From contig CP107926.1 of NCBI GenBank assembly GCA_036015235.1, positions 5,227,501 through 5,291,500 of the forward strand: a stretch of 64,000 nucleotides of DNA. The letters are read 5' to 3'. The DNA comes from Streptomyces sp. NBC_00433. GTDB lineage: Bacteria; Actinomycetota; Actinomycetes; Streptomycetales; Streptomycetaceae. The position numbers and the translations under genes were made by a program. Shown piece after piece: positions 1 through 8,537 of the stretch. Numbering within the stretch: the first letter of the stretch is position 1; each line of letters starts with the position of its first letter. The notes beneath the pieces were generated by a model, which saw only the letters and a program-made list of their open reading frames with translations, did not search any database and had not been told where the DNA came from.

Positions 1-315
1 TCACCGACTGGCTGAGCGTGTCGGTGTGGCTGGACCCGTATCCGTCGAGCCACGCGAAGCCGCCCCCGGTGTGCGAGGTCTGGCCGCCGCCGCTCGTGAT
101 CACCCCGCTCGACGCCGTCCACGGCGAAGTCCCGTTCTCGAACCCGCCGTTGCCGACCACCTGCGTGGGCACGCAAGCCGCGGCCGCTCCGGCGCCGGGG
201 GCGACACCGGGTGCTGCACCGGTCGCGCCCGCCGCCCCGGCCAGGCCGAGGCTCACCACGAGGGCGAACCCGGCCGCGCCCGCGCCGGCCATCAGGGAGA
301 GAAGTCGTTTCCTCA
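1..315 (-). CDS. Secreted protein, N-terminal part (runs off left edge)
   Basis: The reverse strand reads open from an ATG at 315 to the window edge with no stop. The first 50 or so residues are a signal peptide: a basic start (MRKRLL), a hydrophobic Ala/Gly/Leu core, then an Ala/Pro-rich stretch. The mature part begins CVPTQVVGNGGFENGTSPW, followed by Gly/Thr-rich beta sequence with FAWLDGYGSSHTDTL. This resembles the carbohydrate-binding-like or protease-associated beta-sandwich domains attached to exported actinomycete proteins. The catalytic part, if there is one, lies outside the window, so no enzyme function is assigned. Confidence 0.75.
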
Positions 316-388
316 TCTACTCATCGGTCCTCTCGGAGGTGGGGGATGAGCCGGCAAGTGCCATTGCCGTAAAGGAAGCTGAGCACGA

Positions 389-422
389 CCGCTGCCCGCC
401 GGTAAGGCCCGGCGGGCAGCGG
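389..422 (-). terminator. Rho-independent-like hairpin
   Basis: A perfect 14-bp inverted repeat (CCGCTGCCCGCCGG, 389-402, against 409-422) with a 6-nt loop. It sits just after the stop of the membrane-protein gene at 478-1464 on the minus strand, and upstream of the secreted-protein gene starting at 315. It most likely terminates the former. There is no U-tract, as is usual in Streptomyces. Confidence 0.75.
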
Positions 423-477
423 TAGGGATATCCCTATGCGTTCCCTGTGCGCCGCGCGGGCGGCCCGTGGGGTCCGG

Positions 478-1464
478 CTACGGCGTCACGCCGCCGTCGC
501 CGAACGACTGGCTCGGCGTCGGCGTCGGCGTCGGCGGGGCGGACGTCGGGCCGTCGGGGTCAGTCGGGGCCGTCGGCGTCCGGGTGGGGCGGGGGTCGCC
601 GGACGGGCTGCTGCCGGGGTGCGGGGTCGAGGGAGTGGTGTGCGGGCTGGGCCACTGGCCGCCGTCCTGGTGCTGCGGGGTGGTGGCGCCGCCTTCGCCG
701 GTCGTACCGGACGTGTCGGACGGATCGGGCGCGGGTGTGGGCCTGGTCCCGCCGGAGTGGGGCGAGTCGTGCCCGGTGACGGCGTTGCCGATGGTCGTAC
801 CGTGCCCGTGGCCGCTGATGTTCTCGCCGGCGATGGCCTCGTAGCCGGTGATCCCGCCCATGGTCAGCCCGAAGGCGATCACGAGGCCGACGACGGGCCG
901 CTTCCAGTTCCTGCCCCGGCCGGCCCGGTAGGAGGTGGGCTCGCCGTAGGCGTCGGAGAGGGCGGTGGTGGCGGGGTCGGTGCCCGTGCCCGTGTCGGTC
1001 GCGGGACTCGTGCCGGTCAGGGGCCGGGTGCCTTCGTGGCCGGTCTCCGTGAGCGGCCGCGTACGGTCCGCGGTGTCCGTCCGCGCCGCCCGGACCCGGC
1101 GGATGGTGGGCCGGGCCTGCACGGCCACCACCTGCACCTGCCGGCCGGTGCGCCGGAAGACGTGCTGGAGCACCGACCCGCCGCACGTACCCAGGACGCT
1201 GACGACACCCGCGCCGACGATGGTCCCGTAGACCCCGAGGTTGGACGCGAGCTTGGCGGCCACCACCGCGGCGACCGCGCTCCCGGCCACCTGCGGCACG
1301 CTCAGTTCGAGCCTGCCCTCACGCCCGCCCCGGTCCGCCTTCTCCAGCGACGGCACATGCTCCGTCGGCCCCGTCTCACCCGGGCGCCGGTCACCGCCCC
1401 ATGCCTCGCCCATGCCGGACCCTGCCCGCCTCTCCCGGTCGTCGTCGTGGGTTCGGACGAACAA
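478..1464 (-). CDS. Predicted membrane protein with Pro/Thr-rich tail
   Basis: A 328-aa protein. Two hydrophobic stretches are visible: around residues 57-98 (VAGSAVAAVVAAKLASNLG and then a Gly/Val-rich segment) and around 190-212 (PVVGLVIAFGLTMGGITGY). The C-terminal 100 residues are Pro/Thr/Ser/Gly-rich, as in wall-spanning or extracellular linkers. A second in-frame ATG at 1413 (MGEAWGG) could be the true start. No family is recognised; it resembles uncharacterised Streptomyces membrane proteins. It stands alone and ends before a strong hairpin at 389-422. Confidence 0.6.
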   Translation of the reverse strand: MFVRTHDDDRERRAGSGMGEAWGGDRRPGETGPTEHVPSLEKADRGGREGRLELSVPQVAGSAVAAVVAAKLASNLGVYGTIVGAGVVSVLGTCGGSVLQHVFRRTGRQVQVVAVQARPTIRRVRAARTDTADRTRPLTETGHEGTRPLTGTSPATDTGTGTDPATTALSDAYGEPTSYRAGRGRNWKRPVVGLVIAFGLTMGGITGYEAIAGENISGHGHGTTIGNAVTGHDSPHSGGTRPTPAPDPSDTSGTTGEGGATTPQHQDGGQWPSPHTTPSTPHPGSSPSGDPRPTRTPTAPTDPDGPTSAPPTPTPTPSQSFGDGGVTP

Positions 1465-1693
1465 GCGGAGGCAGGGGTTCCATTTGTCGCGTTTTCGTGA
1501 GGTAGGCCACTGTCATGGCCGCGGGTGCTCCGCGTCGCGTTGGCACGCAGCGTGACGGTCTGGCTACCTGGTGATCCGCGGCCTCGGCCTCCGCCCCGTC
1601 GCGCAGGGAGCTGATGCGGGCCTGGTGTGCGACGGCGCTGTCGACGACGTCGTCCGGCGTCTGCTCCGGTACGGAGGTGCCCGTCGCGCCGCT

Positions 1694-2566
1694 CTACCGC
1701 GTGTGCCCGCCGGCCAGTTCCTCGCTCAGCGCCGCGTCGAGGGCGATGGGCTCGCGGCCGAGCAGGGAGGCCAGGGTCGGGTCGACGGTGGCGAACTCGC
1801 CCGCCCGGCTGGCGGCGAAGATGCCGAGCAGCTGGTCCGCGGTCTCGCCCGGCACGCCCTGGCCCACCAACTGCTCGCGGAAATCGTCGTCCTGCGCGAC
1901 GGTCCGCGTCATGGGGCGGCCCGTGATCCCGGTGGCGAGGGCGGCGATGTCGTCGAAGGTGAGCGCCTGCGACCCGGTGAGGGGCGGCGTGGGGCCGTCG
2001 AAGCGGCCTTCGTCGGCCAGGATGGCGGCGGCCGCCTCGGCGAGGTCGGCGTGCGCGGTCCAGCTGGTCGGGCCGTCCGCGGGGAGCACGAGCTGCCCGG
2101 ACTCGACCGCGGGGGAGAGGAAGTGGGCCGCGCTGGCGGCGTAGAAGCCGTTGCGCAGCGCGGTGAACGGCACACCCGAGGCGCGCAGGGCCTCCTCGGT
2201 GGCGGCGTGGTCGACGCACGCCTGGAAGCGGGACGTCGTGCTGGCGCCCATCTGGCTGGTGTAGAGGATGCGGCGGGCACCCGCCGCGACCGCCCCCTCG
2301 ATCGCCACGCGGTGCTGCTTGACGCACTCGTCGCCCATCTTGTCGACCGAGACGATGAGCACCTGGGTGGCGCCTTCGAAGGCGTGGGTGAGGCCGGCGG
2401 GTTCGGTGAAGCTGCCCTGCCGTACGCGGACCCCCTGGTCGGCGAGGTCCTGCGCCTTCCGCGGGTCGCGGACGCTGACGCCGACCCGGTCCGCCGGCAG
2501 GCGCGTGAGCAGCCTCTCGACGATCTGGCGTCCCAGCTGTCCGGTGGCTCCGGTGACGATGATCAT
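1694..2566 (-). CDS. NmrA-like NAD(P)H-binding oxidoreductase
   Basis: A 290-aa atypical short-chain dehydrogenase. The N-terminus MIIVTGATGQLGRQIVE carries the GxxGxxG dinucleotide-binding motif of the NmrA/QorB-like group, which use NAD(P)H and often reduce quinones or act as redox sensors. The protein has the family's usual length. It is divergent from a TetR regulator starting at 2665, with a dyad operator between them. This arrangement usually means the regulator controls the oxidoreductase in response to a small electrophile or quinone; the ligand is not known. Confidence 0.85.
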   Translation of the reverse strand: MIIVTGATGQLGRQIVERLLTRLPADRVGVSVRDPRKAQDLADQGVRVRQGSFTEPAGLTHAFEGATQVLIVSVDKMGDECVKQHRVAIEGAVAAGARRILYTSQMGASTTSRFQACVDHAATEEALRASGVPFTALRNGFYAASAAHFLSPAVESGQLVLPADGPTSWTAHADLAEAAAAILADEGRFDGPTPPLTGSQALTFDDIAALATGITGRPMTRTVAQDDDFREQLVGQGVPGETADQLLGIFAASRAGEFATVDPTLASLLGREPIALDAALSEELAGGHTR

Positions 2567-2589
2567 GATGTGCTCCAGTGACGCGTAAT

Positions 2590-2610
2590 GATGTTTCCAG
2601 TGGAATCATC
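2590..2610. promoter_or_regulatory. Candidate TetR operator
   Basis: A 21-bp dyad centred on 2600, reading GATGTTTCCAGTGGAATCATC in two halves, with 9 of 10 positions paired around the central G. It lies in the space between the divergent oxidoreductase (start 2566) and TetR gene (start 2665). TetR proteins typically bind such palindromes in the shared promoter. A second weaker pair (ACGAT/ATCGT) is present near 2632-2660. Confidence 0.55.
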
Positions 2611-2664
2611 TTAACGGTAACACTGATACTAACGATGGAACCACCAGAGCGGTATCGTTGATGC

Positions 2665-3411
2665 ATGCCCTCACCATCGCGCGGCGGGAAGAGCGCCGCC
2701 GCCGCCGAGCCCGCGACCGCCCCCACGGGTCGGGAGCAGACCAGGCAGCGGGTCATCGAGGCCGCGATCGACCTGCTGACCCGCGAGGGCCGCGACGCGG
2801 TGACGACCCGTGCGGTCGCCGACGCGGCGGGCCTGCAGGCGCCGGCCATCTACCGGCTGTTCGGCGACAAGAACGGGCTGCTCGACGCGGTGGCCGAGCA
2901 CGGCTTCGCCGCCTTCCTCGCCACCAAGCACGTCGACCCCGACCCGCAGGACCCCATCGAGGACCTGAGAGCCGGCTGGGACTTCGCGATCGAGTTCGGC
3001 CTGGCCAACCCGGCGCTGTTCACACTGATGTACACCGAGCCCGCCGCGATCACGTCCGCCGCCTTCAAGGCCGGCATGCAGATCCTGATGGGCCGCGTCC
3101 GCCGCCTCGCCGCCGGCGGCTGGCTCCGCCTGGACGAGGAGCTCGCCGCCCAGGTCATCCACGCCACCGCCCGCGGCGCCGTGCTCACCTGGCTGTCCCT
3201 GCCCGAGGACCGCCGCGACCCGGCCCTGCTGACCACCCTGCGCGAATCCATGGTCGCCGCCGTCACCTCCCACCGGCCCGCCGTCCAGGCCGCGGGCCCC
3301 GCGGGCGCCGCCCGCGCGCTGGCCGCCGCACTGCCCGAGCAGACGACGCTCAGCGGTGCGGAGCAGTCTCTGCTGCGGGAGTGGCTGGGCCGGATCGCCG
3401 CGGAGGGCTGA
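2665..3411 (+). CDS. TetR-family transcriptional regulator
   Basis: A 248-aa protein. Residues 22-70 form the TetR DNA-binding domain: GREQTRQRVIEAAIDLLTRE, then the helix-turn-helix TTRAVADAAGLQAPAIYRLF and the following FGDKNGLLDAV. The C-terminal part is helical and likely binds a ligand and dimerises. It is divergent from the NmrA-like oxidoreductase at 1694-2566, which is its probable target. The start ATG at 2665 is followed by a 20-residue Ala/Ser-rich extension before the domain. Confidence 0.9.
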   Translation: MPSPSRGGKSAAAAEPATAPTGREQTRQRVIEAAIDLLTREGRDAVTTRAVADAAGLQAPAIYRLFGDKNGLLDAVAEHGFAAFLATKHVDPDPQDPIEDLRAGWDFAIEFGLANPALFTLMYTEPAAITSAAFKAGMQILMGRVRRLAAGGWLRLDEELAAQVIHATARGAVLTWLSLPEDRRDPALLTTLRESMVAAVTSHRPAVQAAGPAGAARALAAALPEQTTLSGAEQSLLREWLGRIAAEG

Positions 3412-3418
3412 TCGGCGG

Positions 3419-3474
3419 GTACGTCCCCGCCCGTACGTTCCCGCCCGTACGTCCCCGCCCGTACGTCCCCGCCC
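3419..3474 (+). repeat. 14-bp tandem repeat, four copies
   Basis: Four consecutive copies of GTACGTCCCCGCCC (3419-3432, 3433-3446, 3447-3460, 3461-3474); the second has one T for C change. The array begins 7 bp after the TetR stop codon and is followed by a partial unit. Each unit contains the palindrome GTAC. Its function is unknown. Confidence 0.9.
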
Positions 3475-3678
3475 GTGCGGGGCGGCCGGACGCGGGCTTG
3501 TTCGGCCCTCCCGACGACGAGCGGGACAACGGGCGGCGGTTCCGCGAAACCCGGATCGGTGTGTAACAACGCGTCCCGGAACTGTCGTTCACCCAGGATG
3601 CCGCGGTGACAAGGCTGTTGCGGTTCGCCTCCGATACTGATCACACCTCGCCACCACGTTCGATCACCGGGAGAAACC

Positions 3679-4356
3679 GTGTCTCGTGCCCTGTGCACCG
3701 CCGCTGTCGCCGCAGCCGCTCTCGTCGCGTCTCTCGGCCTGTCTGCCTGCGACTCGGGTTCGTCCACATCGGCCGACTCGCCGGCGAAGCCGTCCGCGTC
3801 CACGTCGGCGAGCGCCCCCGCGGCCGCCCCCACCACGGACGCACCGGGCACGGCGGACGCGGCCGACGCGAAGCCCGACCCGGCGGGCACGAAGGCGTCG
3901 TCCTCCGGCGGCGGCGGTGAGCCCGTCGCGGCCACCGACGCCCGCTGCCACACCGCCGGGTTGAAGTTCTCCTTCGGCAACGGGGACCAGACCTACAGCA
4001 GTTCGGACGACCAGCAGCACCTTGAGGTCCTGATGACGAACAGCAGCGGATCGACCTGCACCGTCAAGGGCTTCCCAGGCGTCGACCTCAAGGCCGCGGA
4101 CACCTGGTCCCTGGTCCGCTCCTCCAAGCCCACCCCCGCCGTCACCCTCAAGCCGGGCGGCAGCGCCGGCTTCGTGATCACCTACCTCCCCTGGGAGGCG
4201 GGCTCCGGCGTGGAGTTCAAGGCGAAGACCCTCGTCATCACCCCGCCCGACGAGACCACCTCCGTCACCCTCAACTGGCCCGGCGGCAGCATCCTCCGCC
4301 AGGACGGCGCCACCCACCCGGGCACGTTCGTCGGCCCCGCCACCACCGCCTCCTGA
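3679..4356 (+). CDS. DUF4232-type lipoprotein
   Basis: A 225-aa exported lipoprotein. It has a short signal peptide with a lipobox LSAC, with the lipidated Cys at residue 24. A Ser/Ala/Thr/Pro-rich linker runs to about residue 80. The globular part starts ATDARCHTAGLKFSFG and contains a second Cys (TCTVKGFPGVDL), the pattern of DUF4232 beta-sandwich proteins that are abundant on the Streptomyces surface. It is monocistronic. The molecular role of the family is unknown. Confidence 0.8.
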   Translation: MSRALCTAAVAAAALVASLGLSACDSGSSTSADSPAKPSASTSASAPAAAPTTDAPGTADAADAKPDPAGTKASSSGGGGEPVAATDARCHTAGLKFSFGNGDQTYSSSDDQQHLEVLMTNSSGSTCTVKGFPGVDLKAADTWSLVRSSKPTPAVTLKPGGSAGFVITYLPWEAGSGVEFKAKTLVITPPDETTSVTLNWPGGSILRQDGATHPGTFVGPATTAS

Positions 4357-4594
4357 CCCTCGACGCCGTATGGGCTGACGGGACCGTGTCGCTCGGACCG
4401 TTGCACACACCGGTGGGCCGGGCGTTCCCCTCCGCCGGCAGCCCGATCTCCCCGCGGCGTCGTCGCATCCCCACGTACGTATGGGATCTCTGCCCCCAGT
4501 CCGCCAAGCTGTCCGGCGGCAACGACAACGGGCGGGGCCCGACCGGAGGACGGTGCTTGCCGCGCCCCCTCCCGTCTCCCGGCGTGCCGGTGCC

Positions 4595-5290
4595 TCAGCG
4601 GCCGCCCTCGCCGTATGCCGACGCGATCTCCTGCGAGGTCACCCAGCGGCTGTAGGTCGGTGACTGGGGCCAGCCTTCGGGGGAGTCCTGCCATTCCTCC
4701 TGGCGGCCGTAGGGGAGGAGGTCGACCAGGCCGAAGAGGTGGCTCAGCTGTTCGGTGCCGCGGCCGTCGGTGTGCCAGGTGCGGTAGACGGTGTCGCCGT
4801 CGCGCAGGAAGACGTTGACGGCGAAGCCGCCGTTCGGCGGGGCGCCGATGTCGCTGCCGAAGGTGCTGTCCGCCGTCGAATACCACGCCATCTCGTTGCC
4901 CACCTTGCGCTTGTAGGCGAGCGCCTCGTCGATCGGGCCCTGGGTGACGATCACGAACCGGGCGTCGAACTTCTCCAGGCCCGCCAGCCGGGTGAACTGG
5001 GACGTGAAGCCGGTGCACCCGCCGCACTGCCACTCGGCGCCCTCGTGCCACATGTGGCTGTAGACGATCAGCTGCGGGTGGCCGCCGAAGACCTCCGCGA
5101 GCCGGACGGGGCCCTCCTCGCCCTCCAGCACGTAGTCGGGCATCTCCACCATCGGCAGCCGGCGGCGCTCGGCCGCGATGGCGTCGAGCTCACGGGTGGC
5201 GGCCTTCTCCCGTACGCGCAGAGCGGCCAGCTTCTCCTCCCAGTCGGAGGCGTCGACGACGGGGGGCAGGGCCTTGATGGTGGTGGACAT
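4595..5290 (-). CDS. DUF899 family thioredoxin-fold protein
   Basis: A 231-aa protein. The start at 5290 is chosen because a strong ribosome-binding site (GGAGGAAAC) directly precedes MSTTIKALPPVV; an upstream in-frame ATG at 5353 lacks one. Signature features of DUF899 are present: HMWHEGAEWQCGGCTGF with a CGGC motif, an ADSTFGSDIG region, and a C-terminal DLLPYGRQEEWQDSPEGWPQ. The family has a thioredoxin-like fold and unknown substrates. It is encoded alone. Confidence 0.85.
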   Translation of the reverse strand: MSTTIKALPPVVDASDWEEKLAALRVREKAATRELDAIAAERRRLPMVEMPDYVLEGEEGPVRLAEVFGGHPQLIVYSHMWHEGAEWQCGGCTGFTSQFTRLAGLEKFDARFVIVTQGPIDEALAYKRKVGNEMAWYSTADSTFGSDIGAPPNGGFAVNVFLRDGDTVYRTWHTDGRGTEQLSHLFGLVDLLPYGRQEEWQDSPEGWPQSPTYSRWVTSQEIASAYGEGGR

Positions 5291-5431
5291 GTTTCCTCCA
5301 GGCGGTCGGATGCCTTTCTGGAAGTGCCGACTCCCCGCCCGACCGGAACTCATCGGTCATCCCCCGATACGCCGCACGCCGGTGGACACGGGATCGCCCG
5401 CCTCGACCATGCCGCCTGGATGCGGGCGTCG

Positions 5432-6310
5432 TCAGGGCCGGGGCCGCGGGGGCACCCAGCGTCCCGAGCGGAAGGCGTCGAGGAGGTCGCGGCTCGCGAC
5501 GGTGAAAGGGTGGTCCTCGCCGAGGCTTTCGGCCCGGCGGGTCACGACGTCGGTCATCAGCACGACGGCCTCCTCGGTGCGGCCGAGAGCGGCACGCGTA
5601 CGTGCCTGGAGCTGCCGGGCGGCGAGAGCGATGGGGTAGTCGGGCCCGAACCGCTGCAGGTAGGTCTCCGTGACCTCGCGGATCTCGGCGTCGGCGGTTT
5701 CGAAGCGGCCCAACTGGTACGACGCCCAGGCGTGGTTGTGGCGGGCTCCGACGGAGACGGTGTGGCCGGCGCCGAGGTGCTCGGCGCACTGCCGCGGCAG
5801 CGAGAGCAACTGTGTGCGCTCGTCCTCGGCGGCGAGTTCGGCGGCGCCGAGCGAGGCCAGGAGGCTGGAACGGGAGCGCAGGGTCAGCGGATGCCACGGG
5901 CCCAGTGCCGCCTGGCGGCCGGCGGCTGTCGCGTACAGCAGGGCGAGCGACTCCACGTCGCGGCCCACGTTCCGCAGGACGAGCTGGAGTCCGTGGGCGG
6001 TGTCCAGGCTGTCCGGGTCGGCGGGGCCGCTGTGCAGCTGTTGCAGGGCGAGGGTGTGCCGCAGCGAGTCCTCGGCCTCGGCGTAGCGGCCCAGCCGGAA
6101 GAGTGCCCGCCCGGTGCGCGAGCGCGCGGCCAGTACGGCCCGGTGTTCGCCGCCGAGGGTCCGCGCGGCGAGGTCCGCGGCCCGGCCGGCGGTCTCCCAG
6201 GCCGACGGGTAGTCGCCGGTGCGGTGCATGGCGGTGGCCAGCCGTGTGGCGATCTCGACCGCACGCGCCACGGCGGCGGCGTCGGCCGTCGGCCGGAGGA
6301 GTGCGAGCAC
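5432..6310 (-). CDS. TPR protein, probably the 3' remnant of a larger gene
   Basis: At least 292 aa of tetratricopeptide-like helical repeats (GDYPSAWETAGRAADLAART, LGRYAEAEDSLRHTLAL, LGRFETADAEIREVTETYL), like the C-terminal half of NB-ARC/TPR proteins of actinomycetes. The GTG at 6310 falls inside a helix. The same frame reads on upstream as LLDAALPDVPDAGPYDPRLR to at least 6380, overlapping the end of the neighbouring gene (6378-6740) in another frame. This suggests that the ATPase half has been deleted, leaving a tail fused behind the neighbour. It may still be translated by coupling. Confidence 0.55.
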   Translation of the reverse strand: MLALLRPTADAAAVARAVEIATRLATAMHRTGDYPSAWETAGRAADLAARTLGGEHRAVLAARSRTGRALFRLGRYAEAEDSLRHTLALQQLHSGPADPDSLDTAHGLQLVLRNVGRDVESLALLYATAAGRQAALGPWHPLTLRSRSSLLASLGAAELAAEDERTQLLSLPRQCAEHLGAGHTVSVGARHNHAWASYQLGRFETADAEIREVTETYLQRFGPDYPIALAARQLQARTRAALGRTEEAVVLMTDVVTRRAESLGEDHPFTVASRDLLDAFRSGRWVPPRPRP

Positions 6311-6377
6311 GTGGGGAGCGAGCAGCCGAAGCCGCGGGTCGTACGGTCCCGCGTCGGGTACGTCCGGCAGGGCGGCG

Positions 6378-6740
6378 TCAAGCAGCGGTCGCGTGTTGGA
6401 CGGTGGCCGGTGGGGCCGGGGTGTCCGGCGACCGGAGTTCGTCCAGCAGTGCCCGCAGTTCCCCGACCGCCTCGGGGTGGGCGGCGAGCAGGCGCCGGAA
6501 GAGCCCCTGCCACTGCGCCCGGAGCTCGCCCAGCGTCTGCTGGTCGTCGGCGGACACCGCCGCGAGGGCGTCCTCGTGGGAGGCGTCGAGGTGAACGGCC
6601 GCGGCTTCCGCCCGGCCGGGCTGGACGCGGCGCCACAGGTCCATGACGTGGCCGCGGGCTGCCTGCCACGCGTCGGTCGCCATCAGGGCGACCACTGTGG
6701 TGCCCGCGCTCTGGGTGAGGGACGCGAGTTCCGGATCCAC
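6378..6740 (-). CDS. Small helical protein upstream of TPR gene
   Basis: A 120-aa, Ala/Leu-rich protein predicted to be helical (MDPELASLTQSAGTTVVALM, then TDAWQAARGHVMDLWRRVQP). Similar short proteins often precede NB-ARC/TPR genes in Streptomyces. No enzymatic motif is visible. It ends inside the in-frame upstream extension of the TPR gene. Its last dozen residues (PPATVQHATAA) may come from the deletion junction. Confidence 0.6.
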   Translation of the reverse strand: MDPELASLTQSAGTTVVALMATDAWQAARGHVMDLWRRVQPGRAEAAAVHLDASHEDALAAVSADDQQTLGELRAQWQGLFRRLLAAHPEAVGELRALLDELRSPDTPAPPATVQHATAA

Positions 6741-6990
6741 AGCTCTCCCCCAGCTCTCAGCGCGTAGTTATCCGATCAGCATGATTGTAATTTTATATGC
6801 CGATCGAGTCGCCTCGTCATGGTCATTATTGCACCGAGGGTTCGGATTGCGACAGGCAGGCGAAAGACATAGCATCCGTCCTGGCATATGCCAGGAGGCT
6901 GGTTCTCGGTGGGGCCCGTGTGCGGTCGGCCCTGCGCGGGTAAAGTTCGCCCGCGGTGCATCCGCAACGACTGATACAAGGGGGGCGGCT

Positions 6991-7260
6991 GTGGTAAGAC
7001 CATGGGAATCCGATCGGACGACCACTTTTCTGAGGCGGCTCGGCAAATCGCCGCAGGAGCTCGGGAACACCACTGACAGCCCGGACTGCCCGGACATCTG
7101 GGAACTGGAGAACGGCGACATCGCCGTCATCGGCAGGGACCTGACGGCTTCTCTCGGACAGAAGCTGCCGGACGGCGTCTCGGTCGGCTCCGACGAGCGA
7201 CTTGTCGTGATCCCCAGGAACATGCTGATCGCGGCGAAGCCGGATATCCCCAGTGTTTGA
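6991..7260 (+). CDS. Small conserved protein paired with DUF6879 gene
   Basis: An 89-aa protein starting at GTG 6991, behind a purine-rich ribosome-binding site (AAGGGGGG, 6978-6985). It reads VRPWESDRTTTFLRRLGKSP and then CPDIWELENGDIAVIGRDLT, ending in VVIPRNMLIAAKPDIPSV. It overlaps the next gene by 8 nt, so the two are translationally coupled. Such pairs of a roughly 90-aa protein and a DUF6879 protein recur in Streptomyces. Their function is unknown; a role as a two-part regulatory or toxin-antitoxin-like unit is only a guess. Confidence 0.75.
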   Translation: MVRPWESDRTTTFLRRLGKSPQELGNTTDSPDCPDIWELENGDIAVIGRDLTASLGQKLPDGVSVGSDERLVVIPRNMLIAAKPDIPSV

Positions 7261-7864
7261 TTCTTTTTCCGGCGGCGTATTCGAACGCCTTGCGCGTCCC
7301 GCCTATCACGAGGACTTCTATCGCGTCCTCAAGAGCGGCATCGGGGACCAGCGCAAACTCGAACGCGGCCAGCATTTCAAAGAGCGCGGCTTTCCGAGCT
7401 GGGAGGCCTTCGCCGCCGGGCGGTGGGAAGAGGCACTCGAACTCGTCGAGGAAAAGCGCACGGTTTACGCCCAGCAGTTCGCAGAGGCGGAAGACCTCGG
7501 CGTCACGCAGCGGCGGCTCAGGGTCGTGGAATTCCCGGTGACGCCGTACGTCCAGTGGGAGCTGCACGTCCTGCGCCTGCGGGTGGAAGTCGGCGACCGG
7601 ATCAGGATCCTCGACGCGCGGACGATCGCGGACATCGAGCGCAGACACCCCGTGCCCGAAGTCGTCATCCTCGGCGACGTCGTGATGTACGAGGTGCAGT
7701 ACGACATCGACGGCAACGCGGACGGGGCCAGGCGCTACGGCGACCCGGCCCTGATCGCGGAGACCACAGCCGGTTTCGAGGCGCTGTACGCGCGGGGTGA
7801 GCGCTTCACCGACTTCTTCGAGCGCGAGATCGCCCCCCTCCCGCCGCCGGCAGCCGGCGGCTGA
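7253..7864 (+). CDS. DUF6879 family protein
   Basis: A 203-aa protein with a GTG start at 7253, inside the end of the preceding gene. It has the family landmarks FYRVLKSGIGDQRKLERGQ near the N-terminus, a central YVQWELHVLRLRVEVGDRIR, and the C-terminal EALYARGERFTDFFERE. The DUF6879 family has no known biochemical activity and is common in actinomycetes, typically downstream of a small partner gene or an HTH gene. Confidence 0.8.
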   Translation: MFDSFSGGVFERLARPAYHEDFYRVLKSGIGDQRKLERGQHFKERGFPSWEAFAAGRWEEALELVEEKRTVYAQQFAEAEDLGVTQRRLRVVEFPVTPYVQWELHVLRLRVEVGDRIRILDARTIADIERRHPVPEVVILGDVVMYEVQYDIDGNADGARRYGDPALIAETTAGFEALYARGERFTDFFEREIAPLPPPAAGG

Positions 7865-8055
7865 CACCCACGGACCGCGGCCGACCCCGCCCGCCTCCCT
7901 CGTAACCGGGAGCAATGTGCAGGCCCTGCACGACTCGGCACGGCTCTCCCCGTAGGGCTTGACGGGCGGTCGGAGGGCCTGGCGGCATGGCGGATCCGAC
8001 CGTCGCACGGGTGCGGGCCCGGCTCGCCCCGTCGCCGTCCTGGCAAGATGGCGGC

Positions 8056-8409
8056 ATGGAACGTGTGCTTGGAATCGGTGGTTACTTCCTGCGGGCTGCC
8101 GACCCGGCGGCGCTGGGTGCCTGGTACCGCGATCGCCTCGGCCTGGACGCCGACGCGAACGGCCTGTGGAGTCAGGAGGCGGGGCCGACGGTGTTCGCGA
8201 CGTTCGAGTCCGAAACCGACTACTTCGGGTCCCGCACCCAGCAGAGCATGCTCAACTTCCGGGTCCGCGACCTGGACGCGATGCTCGCGCAACTGCGCGC
8301 CAAGGGAGCGGACGTGGCGGAGGAGACGCAGGACATGGACGGTGTCGGCCGATTCGGCTGGGTCACCGATCCCGAGGGCAACCGGATCGAGTTGTGGCAG
8401 CCCGCCTGA
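8056..8409 (+). CDS. VOC (glyoxalase/bleomycin-resistance) family protein
   Basis: A 117-aa single-domain vicinal-oxygen-chelate protein: GIGGYFLRAADPAALGAWYR at the N-terminus, an internal MLNFRVRDLDAMLAQLRAKG, and the C-terminal signature WVTDPEGNRIELWQP, whose Glu is a usual metal ligand. The ATG at 8056 matches the family start better than the upstream in-frame ATG at 7987, which would add 23 basic residues. The substrate cannot be told. It is encoded singly. Confidence 0.85.
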   Translation: MERVLGIGGYFLRAADPAALGAWYRDRLGLDADANGLWSQEAGPTVFATFESETDYFGSRTQQSMLNFRVRDLDAMLAQLRAKGADVAEETQDMDGVGRFGWVTDPEGNRIELWQPA

Positions 8410-8537
8410 CCGCGTCGTCACGCGGGGGGTGACGTGCCGGTGGCCCACCGGGTCGACTCGACGTTCACCGGCGGCCGCGGTCTGCTCCGAGCGGCCCCCG
8501 CCGTCGGGCGGGACTGGCAGGGGGCCCTGCTCCCGGC

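Noticed and set aside
1302-2849. 515-aa open frame on the minus strand
   Set aside because: It overlaps the NmrA-like oxidoreductase in a different frame on the same strand and is Arg/Pro-rich with no domain.
4739-6646. 635-aa open frame on the plus strand
   Set aside because: It is antisense to the DUF899 and TPR genes. Those have recognisable families; this frame does not.
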